64,000 bases of DNA from Listeria monocytogenes ATCC 19117 (lineage in GTDB: Bacteria; Bacillota; Bacilli; Lactobacillales; Listeriaceae): the NCBI RefSeq assembly GCF_000307025.1, contig NC_018584.1:2046001-2110000 (forward strand), given 5' to 3'. Made by a program: the position numbers and the translations under genes. Within the stretch, counting starts at the first letter, position 1. Each line of letters starts with the position of its first letter. Shown here piece by piece: positions 36,986-45,363 of this stretch. Under the pieces are notes generated by a model that saw only the letters and a program-made list of their open reading frames with translations, had not been told where the DNA came from and made no database searches.

Positions 36986-39643
36986 TTACACTCCTTTTAA
37001 AGTGATGATTTCGTTTGGACTAGCGATAAATTGTTTTTTGGCATCTCCCGTCGTTTCTTCCAAAATAGTCGATTTCTGCCACGGTTGCATCGTCTGTAGC
37101 TGTTTTGGTTCACTTGCGGTTTGGAAGAATCGGATAATCGGTTGGTTGTCTTTAGCGAGTTTAAATGCTGAGAAGACAAATCCAGCCTCTGTTTTCCATT
37201 CTGCAAAATCTCTTTTTTCTGCGAGAATGTTTTCTTTCGTTGCTGATTTGTGTTGGAATGCAAAAATAGGAGTCAAGCATGCGTTTACTTGTGCTGGTAT
37301 GGTGCTATTTGCAACATCAGAATCATCTGTTAGGAAAACGTGAAACTCTGCTGTAATCTCTCGGTGGCATTCCGCTTCATATGCCGGGAAGTCACCCCAA
37401 TCGCCTATTTCAGATACTGCGCGAAGCAACGTTAATTCTAGTTTGTCACCATGTTCGCTTACTTCATATTCTGGTAAACCAAGACTTGCGACAACGATAT
37501 TTCCACTAGCAACAAAGCCTTGTTTTCGGTTATCTTTAGCAGGATTTGTCCATTCTTTGACTTGTTTATTCGCGCGTGTTACTACTTCAAAAACACTTCC
37601 CACTTGATGTGTTTCTGTTTGTTTTCCAGTCGGGAAAAGCACGCGGAGTCGATGGTCATCTACGTTGTTATTTAGTTTCACGCGGATAGTTAATTGTTTA
37701 TCGTGTTTATTTAGCGTTAATTCTGTCGTGATTTTAAATGTAGTAAAATTTTCCGAGCGCTCCGACTGCCGGTCAGGATGCCATACTAGGCGACGTTTTT
37801 CTTCCGCAAAGGCGGAACTTGCGCTTTCTGGTATTTCAATTTCATGGTTTATTTCGATTGTTTTGCCGAGTTTATCCTCTCGTTGTACTCGAATTGCCGG
37901 TTTGGAATGAAGTGTATTTATTCGCAAGTTATCGCCGGTTTCTTTAAACATATATTCATTACCGATGTCGCCCGCATCCTCATATGCCCCAACACCTGCA
38001 ATTTCTATCGCTTTTTCTTTATCTAAAATCGTATACGTCCCATTCGCCGCAACTTCCACTTTTAAAAAGCGATTTTCTAAAAACAAATCTTGTGTTTGGT
38101 TCGCTGATTCATTCACCAAATCAACCGGATGCGCGTAAATTGTTTCATAACCAACCGCTGGCAAATTTTCCACGGCAAAGGTTAGTTTGTACTTTCTCGC
38201 AAAATAAGAATCACGGAATTTCCGTTCTGGTAAATCGTAATTAAATCGAATGCCAAGCGACTCAACAACAACCGGAATTTCCTCGCCAGTACTTGTTTCT
38301 AATCGAAAACTTTGCTCTGGAAGTTTCGCTAATTCGTCTGGTATTAATTCAAAATGCATCTCAGAAAAATGAATTGCATCTGTTTCAAGTTCGAGTTCTA
38401 TGGATCTCGTTGCTTCAAGGCCACCTGCATGAAATACCGTAATAGGAATGCCCGCTTCATTCGTTGTAATTTGTTCCGTGATTTGACGCGCGGCGTTTTG
38501 AATAATTGCCATAGTCGCCTGTTCGACTTTTTCAAAACGAGCTTCCATTTCACGGTGCACCTCATCCAAACTACATCCCGTGATACTATCATGGATTTGA
38601 TTTTCCATAAGTAATTTCCAAGCATAAGCTAAGTATTCATGTGGATACTGGACACCGGCTTCTGTCGCCATCACGGAAATCGGTTCAGCCAAACGCTCTA
38701 ATAAACGCTCTATTTTCGCATTTGCTTGTTTTAAGTAAATACGTGAAGATGCTGTGTTGGCGAGTGTAGACCATCCATCTGATTGTTGGCTCGTTAATTC
38801 TCCGTGAACCGTTTGTAATTTTTCAGGAGCAAGACCAGCTTTGACAGCCTCTTGATATTTTTCAAAATGGCTATGGATAAACTCCACCTCAGGATAAAGT
38901 TCCCGTGCCACTTCCAATGCTTCCGCTAAATCAGTTTGCACTGGCTGATGATCACAGCCGTTCATAAATAACCATTCATCCGTCGATGCGAACCGTTCCA
39001 CATCCGCTAATTTCTTATCCCAGAAAACTTTTGCGGCTTCTTTATCCACCGGAATTTCATTGCCATTGGAATACCAATTTGCGAGTAAAATCCCTAATAC
39101 TTTCGACCCGTCCGGGCTTTCCCAAAACATCTCCGAATATTTCGAGGCAAAAGCGCTATCAAAAACTTGGTTGTTAAAGCCGGTTGGATTGACTCCACGA
39201 CCGAAAACGACCGTATCAAAACCAGCTTGGCGCATGAGTTGTGGCACTTGGCCATATAAACCAAACGTATCAGGAAAATAACCAATTTTCTCTACTTGAC
39301 CGAATTCTTCTGCCATTTCTAGACCATACTGCAAATTACGAATATTCGCTTCTCCACTTGTCAAAAAAGCATCTTGCAACATGTACCACGGTCCGATTCG
39401 CAGTTTTCCGTCCGCAACCAGCTGCTTCATTTTTTCTCTTTTAGCGGGTTTCACAGCCAAATAATCTTCTAACATAATCATTTGCCCATCCATATGAAAA
39501 TGATGAAATCCATCTTCCTTATCAAGTAATGCTTCTACGTCGTCCATAAGTGTAACGAGCCTAAATCTCAAACTTTCCAGTGGTAAAAACCATTCTCTAT
39601 CCCAATGAGAATGAGAAATAATATGCGCTTTCTTTCTAGTCAT
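36986..39643 (-). CDS. GH38 alpha-mannosidase (MngB-like)
   Basis: 885 residues. The zinc-binding start HIISHSHWDREWFLPLESLR, the nucleophile region IGYFPDTFGLYGQVPQLM, WLFMNGCDHQPVQTDLAE and QIHDSITGCSLDEVHREM mark family 38. It lacks a signal peptide and probably acts on short alpha-mannosides in the cytoplasm. It is the first gene of a unit with GH125, under a clear promoter with a perfect cre site 22 bp upstream of the start codon. ATG at 39643 follows TTTGGAGGGG. Confidence 0.93.
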   Translation of the reverse strand: MTRKKAHIISHSHWDREWFLPLESLRFRLVTLMDDVEALLDKEDGFHHFHMDGQMIMLEDYLAVKPAKREKMKQLVADGKLRIGPWYMLQDAFLTSGEANIRNLQYGLEMAEEFGQVEKIGYFPDTFGLYGQVPQLMRQAGFDTVVFGRGVNPTGFNNQVFDSAFASKYSEMFWESPDGSKVLGILLANWYSNGNEIPVDKEAAKVFWDKKLADVERFASTDEWLFMNGCDHQPVQTDLAEALEVARELYPEVEFIHSHFEKYQEAVKAGLAPEKLQTVHGELTSQQSDGWSTLANTASSRIYLKQANAKIERLLERLAEPISVMATEAGVQYPHEYLAYAWKLLMENQIHDSITGCSLDEVHREMEARFEKVEQATMAIIQNAARQITEQITTNEAGIPITVFHAGGLEATRSIELELETDAIHFSEMHFELIPDELAKLPEQSFRLETSTGEEIPVVVESLGIRFNYDLPERKFRDSYFARKYKLTFAVENLPAVGYETIYAHPVDLVNESANQTQDLFLENRFLKVEVAANGTYTILDKEKAIEIAGVGAYEDAGDIGNEYMFKETGDNLRINTLHSKPAIRVQREDKLGKTIEINHEIEIPESASSAFAEEKRRLVWHPDRQSERSENFTTFKITTELTLNKHDKQLTIRVKLNNNVDDHRLRVLFPTGKQTETHQVGSVFEVVTRANKQVKEWTNPAKDNRKQGFVASGNIVVASLGLPEYEVSEHGDKLELTLLRAVSEIGDWGDFPAYEAECHREITAEFHVFLTDDSDVANSTIPAQVNACLTPIFAFQHKSATKENILAEKRDFAEWKTEAGFVFSAFKLAKDNQPIIRFFQTASEPKQLQTMQPWQKSTILEETTGDAKKQFIASPNEIITLKGV

Positions 39644-39665
39644 TTTGCCCCTCCAAATATCCTTT

Positions 39666-39681
39666 TTGTATTCGCTTTCAA
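39666..39681 (-). promoter_or_regulatory. Perfect cre site in front of the GH38/GH125 operon
   Basis: TTGAAAGCGAATACAA on the - strand matches WTGNNARCGNWWWCAW at every position. It lies about +5 to +20 from the predicted start of transcription. Confidence 0.8.
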
Positions 39682-39685
39682 GCTA

Positions 39686-39714
39686 AGTATAGTAAGGGCT
39701 AAAGTGAATTGCAA
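39686..39714 (-). promoter_or_regulatory. Promoter of the GH38/GH125 operon
   Basis: On the - strand TTGCAA (39714-39709), 17 bp, TATACT (39691-39686). Two mismatches in total from the SigA consensus. Confidence 0.7.
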
Positions 39715-39828
39715 TGCTAGGTGAAAAACTACTATGAATAATCCATTTTCCCTTGATTTGTCCATTACAAGAAAGCGTAATCCTTCCCACTCTAAGAGAA
39801 TCTCCCAGCATACCCAAAAAAAGCCAAA

Positions 39829-39856
39829 TTGACATCTTTTGCCGCTATGATATATT
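39829..39856 (+). promoter_or_regulatory. Promoter of the second GH38 gene
   Basis: TTGACA (39829-39834), 16 bp, TATATT (39851-39856). It is divergent from the promoter at 39686-39714, with 115 bp between the two -35 boxes. I see no cre on this side. Confidence 0.65.
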
Positions 39857-39897
39857 GAAACCGTTCTAGACAAAATAGAAAGGATATGAGTATACAT

Positions 39898-42800
39898 ATG
39901 TTTTTCACTAAAGATAAACTACGAGGCCGTCTGGATGAAGTCGCGCTTTATCGTTACGAAAAAACTTATCCTATCCGTAATTTCCAAGCAGCCGAGGATA
40001 TGGATGGAGAAATCGCTGCACGACCAAATAACGTCTTGTATGATAACGAATTGACTATCGGGGAAAACTGGTCAGGTAGGGACCGTTATGTCTGGCTCAA
40101 AACAACCATTACTTTTCCAGACACCAAAACTGACACGCGCTTGATTGGCTACTTTGACTTTGGGAATACCGGCGACGGCCACAATTCCGGCTTTGAATCA
40201 CTATTATTTGTTAATGGGGAACCATATCAAGGCGTCGATCAAAATCACCGCGAAGTTCTTTTCCCAGATAGTTTTGCTGGAAAAAAGGTGGAACTGGTCT
40301 TCCGTTTATGGTCCGGACTGGAAGGCGGCGGCACTCCTACTATCCAGACACACCAGTTAAAAGAAGCCTTTATTGGATACTTAAATCTCGTCATTGATGA
40401 TTTGTATTTCACGAGTAAAGCAACTTTAAAAACACTCGACCAACTCGAAGAAAAAAATCCAACCCATGCGCCGCTCCTCCAAGCGATTAATCGCGCTTAC
40501 CTTGCAATTGATTGGAGTACACCAGGATCCGAACAAAACCTTGCCTCGATGGCAACAGCCAACCAAATCTTACAAGCCGCACTGGAAAAAATGCCGAAAA
40601 ATTTTCCTATCAAAGTGGCGGCTGTTGGGCATACACATATAGATGTAGCATGGCTATGGCGCTTAAAGCATACTCGCGAAAAAGCCGCACGATCATTTTC
40701 GACTGTGCTTCATTTAATGGAAGACTATCCTGAATACTTATTTCTCCAATCGCAACCGCAACTTTACGCCTATATCAAAGAAGATTACCCAGAAATTTAT
40801 GCGAAAATCAAAACGAAAATTAGCGAAGGAAACTGGGAAGCTGACGGTGGAATGTGGCTTGAAGCAGATTGTAATATTCCTAGCGGTGAATCCCTCGTAC
40901 GGCAAATGCTCTACGGTCAGAAATTTTTACGCGAAGAATTTGGTAAACCTTCTAGTTTTCTATGGTTGCCGGATGTATTTGGCTATAGCTGGGCTTTACC
41001 ACAAATCCTTCGTAAATCAGGCATTAAGACTTTTATGACAACCAAAATAAGCTGGAATCAATATAATCGTATGCCTCATGATACGTTCCAGTGGCGCGGA
41101 ATTGATGGTACAGAAATTTTGACCCATTTCATCACTGCACCAGAAAAAAATAGCCGCATTTCAACCTATAATGGCAAAATGACAGCACGAGAACTTGTTG
41201 GTCTTTGGGACAAATATCAAGATAAAGAGGTAAACCAAGAATTACTACTTGCTTACGGCTACGGAGATGGTGGTGGCGGTGTGAACCGAGAAATGCTAGA
41301 GATGCGCCGTCGTTATGATACGATGCCAGGAATTCCTGAAGTAAAACCAAAAAGTGCTACTTCTTATTTCAACGATTTACACGAAACGATAAATACGACA
41401 GACCAATATGTTCATACTTGGAACGGCGAACTTTACTTCGAATATCACCGCGGAACTTATACGAGCCAAGCCTTTACGAAAAAAATGAATCGAAAAATCG
41501 AACTCGGCTTACGAAATAGCGAATGGCTTTCCGTTTTAGCAAATCTAAAACAAGGAACGTCTTACCCAACTGAAAAATTAGCAGGCATTTGGCAAATTTT
41601 ACTTCGAAATCAGTTTCATGATATTATTCCCGGCTCTTCCATCAAAGAAGTTTATGACGACGCTCTAATTGAGTACACGGAAGCTATGACGGAAAATAAT
41701 ACGTTAATTTCTAATCAATTGACCAATTTAACTACAGATGCCGATGAAAAAATAACACTTTGGAATAGTTCCACTTGGTCCAGACCGCGATACATCGAAA
41801 TTTCACCCGACAATCAATCGAACCATTTAGCCTTTTATGATGAAAATAATGCTCCACTGCCTGCGCAAAAATTGGTAAATAATGCCTGGCTTATCCAGCA
41901 TCCAAACATACCTGCGCTTGGTGCTACAACTATTTCTGTTAAAGAAACAGCAAACATTTTAGAACAACCATCTTTTCACTACAAAAATAACCAATTGGAA
42001 ACACCCTTCTATCAAATCAAATGGAATAAAGCCGGACAATTCACGTCCATTTTTGACAAAAAAAATAACCGCCAAGTAATAGCGGAAAATGCGCGAGGTA
42101 ATGTATTTCAATTATTTGAAGATAAGCCGATGTGGCATGACGCCTGGGATATCGACCTATTCTATCAAGAAAAACAAAAAGAAATCAGCGCGCTAGATTC
42201 AGTTGAAATAACCGAGAACGGGCCACTCCAATTCACTATGAAGCAAGTGCTACATTCCGAAAAATCTCAAATCACTCAGTGGATTCATTTTTATCACGAG
42301 AGCCCTGAAATCAGATTTGAAACCGAGGTCGACTGGCGAGATCGTAACCAGTTGCTTAAAGTCGCCTTCCCTGTCGCTGTGCATGCCAGTGAAGCTAGCT
42401 ATGACATCCAATTCGGGAACGTCAAACGCCCAACGCACTGGAATACAAGTTGGGATTATGCTCGCTTTGAAACCGTTGGACATCAATGGGCTGATCTTTC
42501 GGAGAAAAATTACGGCGTCAGTTTGTTAAATGATTCCAAATACGGCTATGATATTAAAGATTCAACTATCCGCCTTACACTTCTGAAAGCAGCCGGTTAT
42601 CCAGATCCAGATGCCGATTTAGGAATCCACCAATTCACTTATTCGCTCTATCCACATCAAGGTGATTTTTTAGACGGGGAAACAGTTCAAGCAGCATGGG
42701 AATTGAATAATCCAATTTTCACTTCCAAGGGGGAAATTGAAACTTTTTCTCTTTTCCAAGTGACCAATCCTTACGTGATGATTGATAGCATTAAACAAGC

Positions 42801-42996
42801 CGAGGACGGTGATGGTATCATTTTACGATTGCATGAATTTGCGGGAACTCACGGCGAAGTAACAATCACAAGTGGTTACCCGATTACCTCAATCACAGAA
42901 TGCAACTTACTTGAGGAAAACGAAACATCGCTTTCCAATCCGACCTTTGCAGTAGCTCCATTTGAAATAAAAACATACCGAATTCATTTAGCATAA
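39898..42996 (+). CDS. GH38 alpha-mannosidase (long form)
   Basis: 1032 residues from ATG at 39898 (MFFTKDKLRGRLDEV, the usual start in this subfamily); an ATG four codons earlier at 39886 is nearer to AAAGGA, so either may be used. An N-terminal beta domain of about 230 residues precedes the catalytic part: zinc ligands in VGHTHIDVAWLWRLKHTREK, LEADCNIPSGESLVRQ, the nucleophile in FLWLPDVFGYSWALPQIL and RNQFHDIIPGSSIKEVY. This is the yeast vacuolar Ams1-like subtype, different from the shorter GH38 on the other strand. No signal peptide. It is divergent from the GH38/GH125 unit and ends at a bidirectional terminator. Confidence 0.93.
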   Translation: MFFTKDKLRGRLDEVALYRYEKTYPIRNFQAAEDMDGEIAARPNNVLYDNELTIGENWSGRDRYVWLKTTITFPDTKTDTRLIGYFDFGNTGDGHNSGFESLLFVNGEPYQGVDQNHREVLFPDSFAGKKVELVFRLWSGLEGGGTPTIQTHQLKEAFIGYLNLVIDDLYFTSKATLKTLDQLEEKNPTHAPLLQAINRAYLAIDWSTPGSEQNLASMATANQILQAALEKMPKNFPIKVAAVGHTHIDVAWLWRLKHTREKAARSFSTVLHLMEDYPEYLFLQSQPQLYAYIKEDYPEIYAKIKTKISEGNWEADGGMWLEADCNIPSGESLVRQMLYGQKFLREEFGKPSSFLWLPDVFGYSWALPQILRKSGIKTFMTTKISWNQYNRMPHDTFQWRGIDGTEILTHFITAPEKNSRISTYNGKMTARELVGLWDKYQDKEVNQELLLAYGYGDGGGGVNREMLEMRRRYDTMPGIPEVKPKSATSYFNDLHETINTTDQYVHTWNGELYFEYHRGTYTSQAFTKKMNRKIELGLRNSEWLSVLANLKQGTSYPTEKLAGIWQILLRNQFHDIIPGSSIKEVYDDALIEYTEAMTENNTLISNQLTNLTTDADEKITLWNSSTWSRPRYIEISPDNQSNHLAFYDENNAPLPAQKLVNNAWLIQHPNIPALGATTISVKETANILEQPSFHYKNNQLETPFYQIKWNKAGQFTSIFDKKNNRQVIAENARGNVFQLFEDKPMWHDAWDIDLFYQEKQKEISALDSVEITENGPLQFTMKQVLHSEKSQITQWIHFYHESPEIRFETEVDWRDRNQLLKVAFPVAVHASEASYDIQFGNVKRPTHWNTSWDYARFETVGHQWADLSEKNYGVSLLNDSKYGYDIKDSTIRLTLLKAAGYPDPDADLGIHQFTYSLYPHQGDFLDGETVQAAWELNNPIFTSKGEIETFSLFQVTNPYVMIDSIKQAEDGDGIILRLHEFAGTHGEVTITSGYPITSITECNLLEENETSLSNPTFAVAPFEIKTYRIHLA

Positions 42997-43044
42997 AAAA
43001 ACACGCAGCAAGGCTTCTCCCTAAGAAGTCCGCTGCGTGTTTTT
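42994..43044. terminator. Bidirectional terminator between GH38 and csp
   Basis: AAAAAACACGCAGC pairs with GCTGCGTGTTTTT, with a smaller GGCTTCT/AGAAGTC hairpin inside. A and T runs on both sides allow it to act for both convergent genes. Confidence 0.85.
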
Positions 43045-43064
43045 ATTAGTTTAACGTGAACAGA

Positions 43065-43265
43065 TTAAAGTTTAGTAACTTTTTCTGCTTGTGGGCCACG
43101 TTGGCCTTCAACGATTTCAAATTCAACGCTTTGACCTTCGTCTAAAGTTTTGAATCCTTCACCTTCGATAGCGCTGAAGTGTACGAATACATCATCTCCG
43201 CCTTCTACTTCGATGAAACCGAAGCCTTTTTCACTGTTAAACCATTTAACTGTACCTGTTTGCAT
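43065..43265 (-). CDS. cspB: Cold-shock protein, CspB type
   Basis: 66 residues, one OB-fold cold-shock domain with both RNA-binding motifs, KGFGFIEV and DVFVHFS, and the ending [10 protein letters not shown]. It binds single-stranded nucleic acid and acts as an RNA chaperone. GGAGG precedes the ATG. Its message has a leader of about 160 nt, as expected of cold-shock mRNAs. The symbol follows the gene order I recall (lmo2016, cspB); the family alone does not separate Csp paralogues. Confidence 0.93.
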
Positions 43266-43433
43266 ATTTCACAAACCTCCAAAAATTTTCTTAATATGTT
43301 TCTTTTACTAACGAAAAAGATGTTAACAACAAGCTAATCATTTTTTCAATTACAAAATTCACATATTAGCAAAGATACTCACTCCACATCAATATCCTTG
43401 ATAATAAGCAAATTAGCTACTATCAACACTTAT

Positions 43434-43462
43434 ATATTAACGCCAACGAGCAAATAAATCAA
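43434..43462 (-). promoter_or_regulatory. Promoter of the cold-shock gene
   Basis: On the - strand TTGATT (43462-43457), 17 bp, TAATAT (43439-43434). Transcription would begin near 43427, giving a 160-nt untranslated leader rich in A and T (43266-43427) with several possible local hairpins. Confidence 0.55.
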
Positions 43463-43510
43463 GTGAAAAAGCCGTACGGTTACAAAATAGAGTATTCAGT
43501 TTACTATCTG

Positions 43511-43550
43511 AAAAACCCTGCTATAAGCTAATTCTTATAACAGGGTTTTT
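43511..43550 (-). terminator. Terminator of the PAP2 phosphatase gene
   Basis: AAAAACCCTG-C-TATAAG and CTTATA-A-CAGGGTTTTT form a long stem with one internal mismatch, starting 3 bp after the stop codon at 43554. T runs exist on both strands. Confidence 0.88.
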
Positions 43551-43553
43551 ATA

Positions 43554-44249
43554 TTATTCTGTAATACTTTTATCTTTAATCCGCCATTTCACAAGTAAAT
43601 TATGTAATGGTTTTCGTACTAAGAAATAAACGCCTAGTGAGATAAATACCGATGCTGTACCAAGGAAAAATCCACCAAGTACATCCGTCGGGAAATGCAC
43701 ACCAAGATAAACGCGTGTATACATGACAAACAGGATAAAACCATAACCGATAATACCGATAACGATTTTTTGCCACATTTTTGGCACTGTGAAAATCAAG
43801 AACATCGCTGCAAGACCATAAAAAACAGCCGTTGCCGTCGCATGTCCACTTGGGAAACTAAAGCCTGACTCGCTTACTAACCAGTTCACGCTAGCTGGAC
43901 GCGTACGACCAACCAAACTTTTCAAGACAAGATTTAAGACTACTCCACAAACAAGCATCGTTCCACCAAACCAAAGTCCGACAACAAATTTTCGTAAAAA
44001 GAATAAAATAAGAACGACTACGATAGTCAAAATAATTGTCGTTTCTGCGCTTCCTAAAGTAGTTAGAAATTTAACAATGGCTGTTTTATCCGGTTGAATG
44101 CCGCCGCGGATTTTTTCAATCCAGCTTAAGTCAAAACGTGCTACCCAGTTACTTTCTGTTGCGATAGCGGAAGCGATAGTAATAAATAAAATAAGGCAAA
44201 ATCCGCCAATAACGAATAACGGTGTTGCTTTTTTACGATTTGTATTCAT
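43554..44249 (-). CDS. PAP2-family membrane phosphatase
   Basis: 231 residues, six membrane segments. The three acid-phosphatase motifs are KSLVGRTRP, FPSGHATATAV and TRVYLGVHFPTDVLGG, all intact. Relatives dephosphorylate phosphatidic acid, phosphatidylglycerol phosphate or undecaprenyl pyrophosphate on the outer face of the membrane; the substrate cannot be chosen here. ATG follows AAGGAGTTAACC and the gene starts 13 bp after dapF, so it may share its transcript. Confidence 0.92.
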   Translation of the reverse strand: MNTNRKKATPLFVIGGFCLILFITIASAIATESNWVARFDLSWIEKIRGGIQPDKTAIVKFLTTLGSAETTIILTIVVVLILFFLRKFVVGLWFGGTMLVCGVVLNLVLKSLVGRTRPASVNWLVSESGFSFPSGHATATAVFYGLAAMFLIFTVPKMWQKIVIGIIGYGFILFVMYTRVYLGVHFPTDVLGGFFLGTASVFISLGVYFLVRKPLHNLLVKWRIKDKSITE

Positions 44250-44262
44250 GGTTAACTCCTTT

Positions 44263-45252
44263 TCATTCGGTTGTTTTTAGAAATTCTTTTACTTCTTTTA
44301 CAAGCGCCTGATACTGAGCTTGTTCAGCTGTCGCTTCATTTGTAAGCTCTGTAACGACATCATTTTCATAACGAACGGAACCTTTGCTAACAAAAGTGGC
44401 ATTGCCAATCAGTTGTAGCGAAATTTCACCAGCAGCATCTTTTTTCGCAGTTACTTGCACTCTTCCGCCATCATTATAAACATTTAGCGGCGTTTCCAAT
44501 ATATCATTATCTAACATTTTTTTAATCAAACTACAAGCCGACATCGCTGTTCCACATGCATTCGTAAAACCGACGCCGCGTTCAAAAGTACGCACATAAA
44601 TAGCATCATCGCTTAAACGTTTCACAAAGCTTACATTCACGCCATCTGGGAAATACGGATTTTCGCTATTTAAATAACTTGCTAATTTTTCTTGTTTATC
44701 GGAATCTAGCACAGCTTGGTCCACAAATGTAATCAAATGCGGATTAGGAACAGAAACAGCAGAAAAAGCGAGTTCTGCATCAAGTTCTGGGATAACTTGA
44801 TTAAATAATTTTTCCACGCCTACATGCATCGGTAATGTTTCTGCTGCAAATTTAACAGGAGAAATTTCCACTTGATAGGTTGGAATATCAAAACCAAGCG
44901 AAGTTGCTTTTTTGACATCAAGTATCGCTTTCATAGTTTCTACTTTTGCATCTGTCAAAGCATGTTTCTCAAGTAAATAGCGAGCTACCGTTCTTAAGCC
45001 ATTCCCGCACATCGAAGCAATTGAGCCATCTGAATTAACGACACGCATTTGGCCAATTGGTCCAACTTCACTGCTTTTTGTGACATATAAAATTCCGTCT
45101 GCCCCGCCAAGCGAGTGCTTTCTATCGCAAAGCTTTATCGCAAAATTAGCACGTTTTTCATCCGACCATTCTGTGATGTGATTTTCCTCTTCATCAACTA
45201 AGAAAAAATCGTTTTGCGAACCATGTACTTTTGTAAAGTGAATTGTTTCCAT
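44263..45252 (-). CDS. dapF: Diaminopimelate epimerase
   Basis: 329 residues from ATG at 45252. The two catalytic cysteines are in IASMCGNGLRTVARYLLE and GFTNACGTAMSA; the N-terminal HFTKVHGSQNDFFLVDE is typical. It converts LL- to meso-diaminopimelate for lysine and peptidoglycan. It is longer than the usual 275-residue enzymes, with insertions and an acidic C-terminal tail, as I recall for the Listeria form. The ribosome site GGAGG is 12 bases from this ATG; a TTG start at 45264 would abut it. It is separated from ileS by a terminator. Confidence 0.92.
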   Translation of the reverse strand: METIHFTKVHGSQNDFFLVDEEENHITEWSDEKRANFAIKLCDRKHSLGGADGILYVTKSSEVGPIGQMRVVNSDGSIASMCGNGLRTVARYLLEKHALTDAKVETMKAILDVKKATSLGFDIPTYQVEISPVKFAAETLPMHVGVEKLFNQVIPELDAELAFSAVSVPNPHLITFVDQAVLDSDKQEKLASYLNSENPYFPDGVNVSFVKRLSDDAIYVRTFERGVGFTNACGTAMSACSLIKKMLDNDILETPLNVYNDGGRVQVTAKKDAAGEISLQLIGNATFVSKGSVRYENDVVTELTNEATAEQAQYQALVKEVKEFLKTTE

Positions 45253-45305
45253 TACGTCAAGCAACCTCCTCTATTTGGAATTACGTCTATAATACCACAT
45301 CTTAA

Positions 45306-45360
45306 ATTAAAAAAGCTTGGGGAACCTCCTTTTGAAATGAGTAGGATTTTCCCCAAGCGA
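45306..45360 (-). terminator. Terminator of ileS
   Basis: On the - strand GCTTGGGGAA pairs with TTCCCCAAGC, followed by TTTTTTAATTT. The loop is about 30 bases and may hold a smaller AGGAG-type hairpin. Confidence 0.82.
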
Positions 45361-45363
45361 GCA

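Noticed and set aside
39640-39897. 85-codon - frame across the divergent mannosidase promoters
   Set aside because: It covers two promoters and a perfect cre site and has no ribosome site; regulatory DNA rather than a gene.
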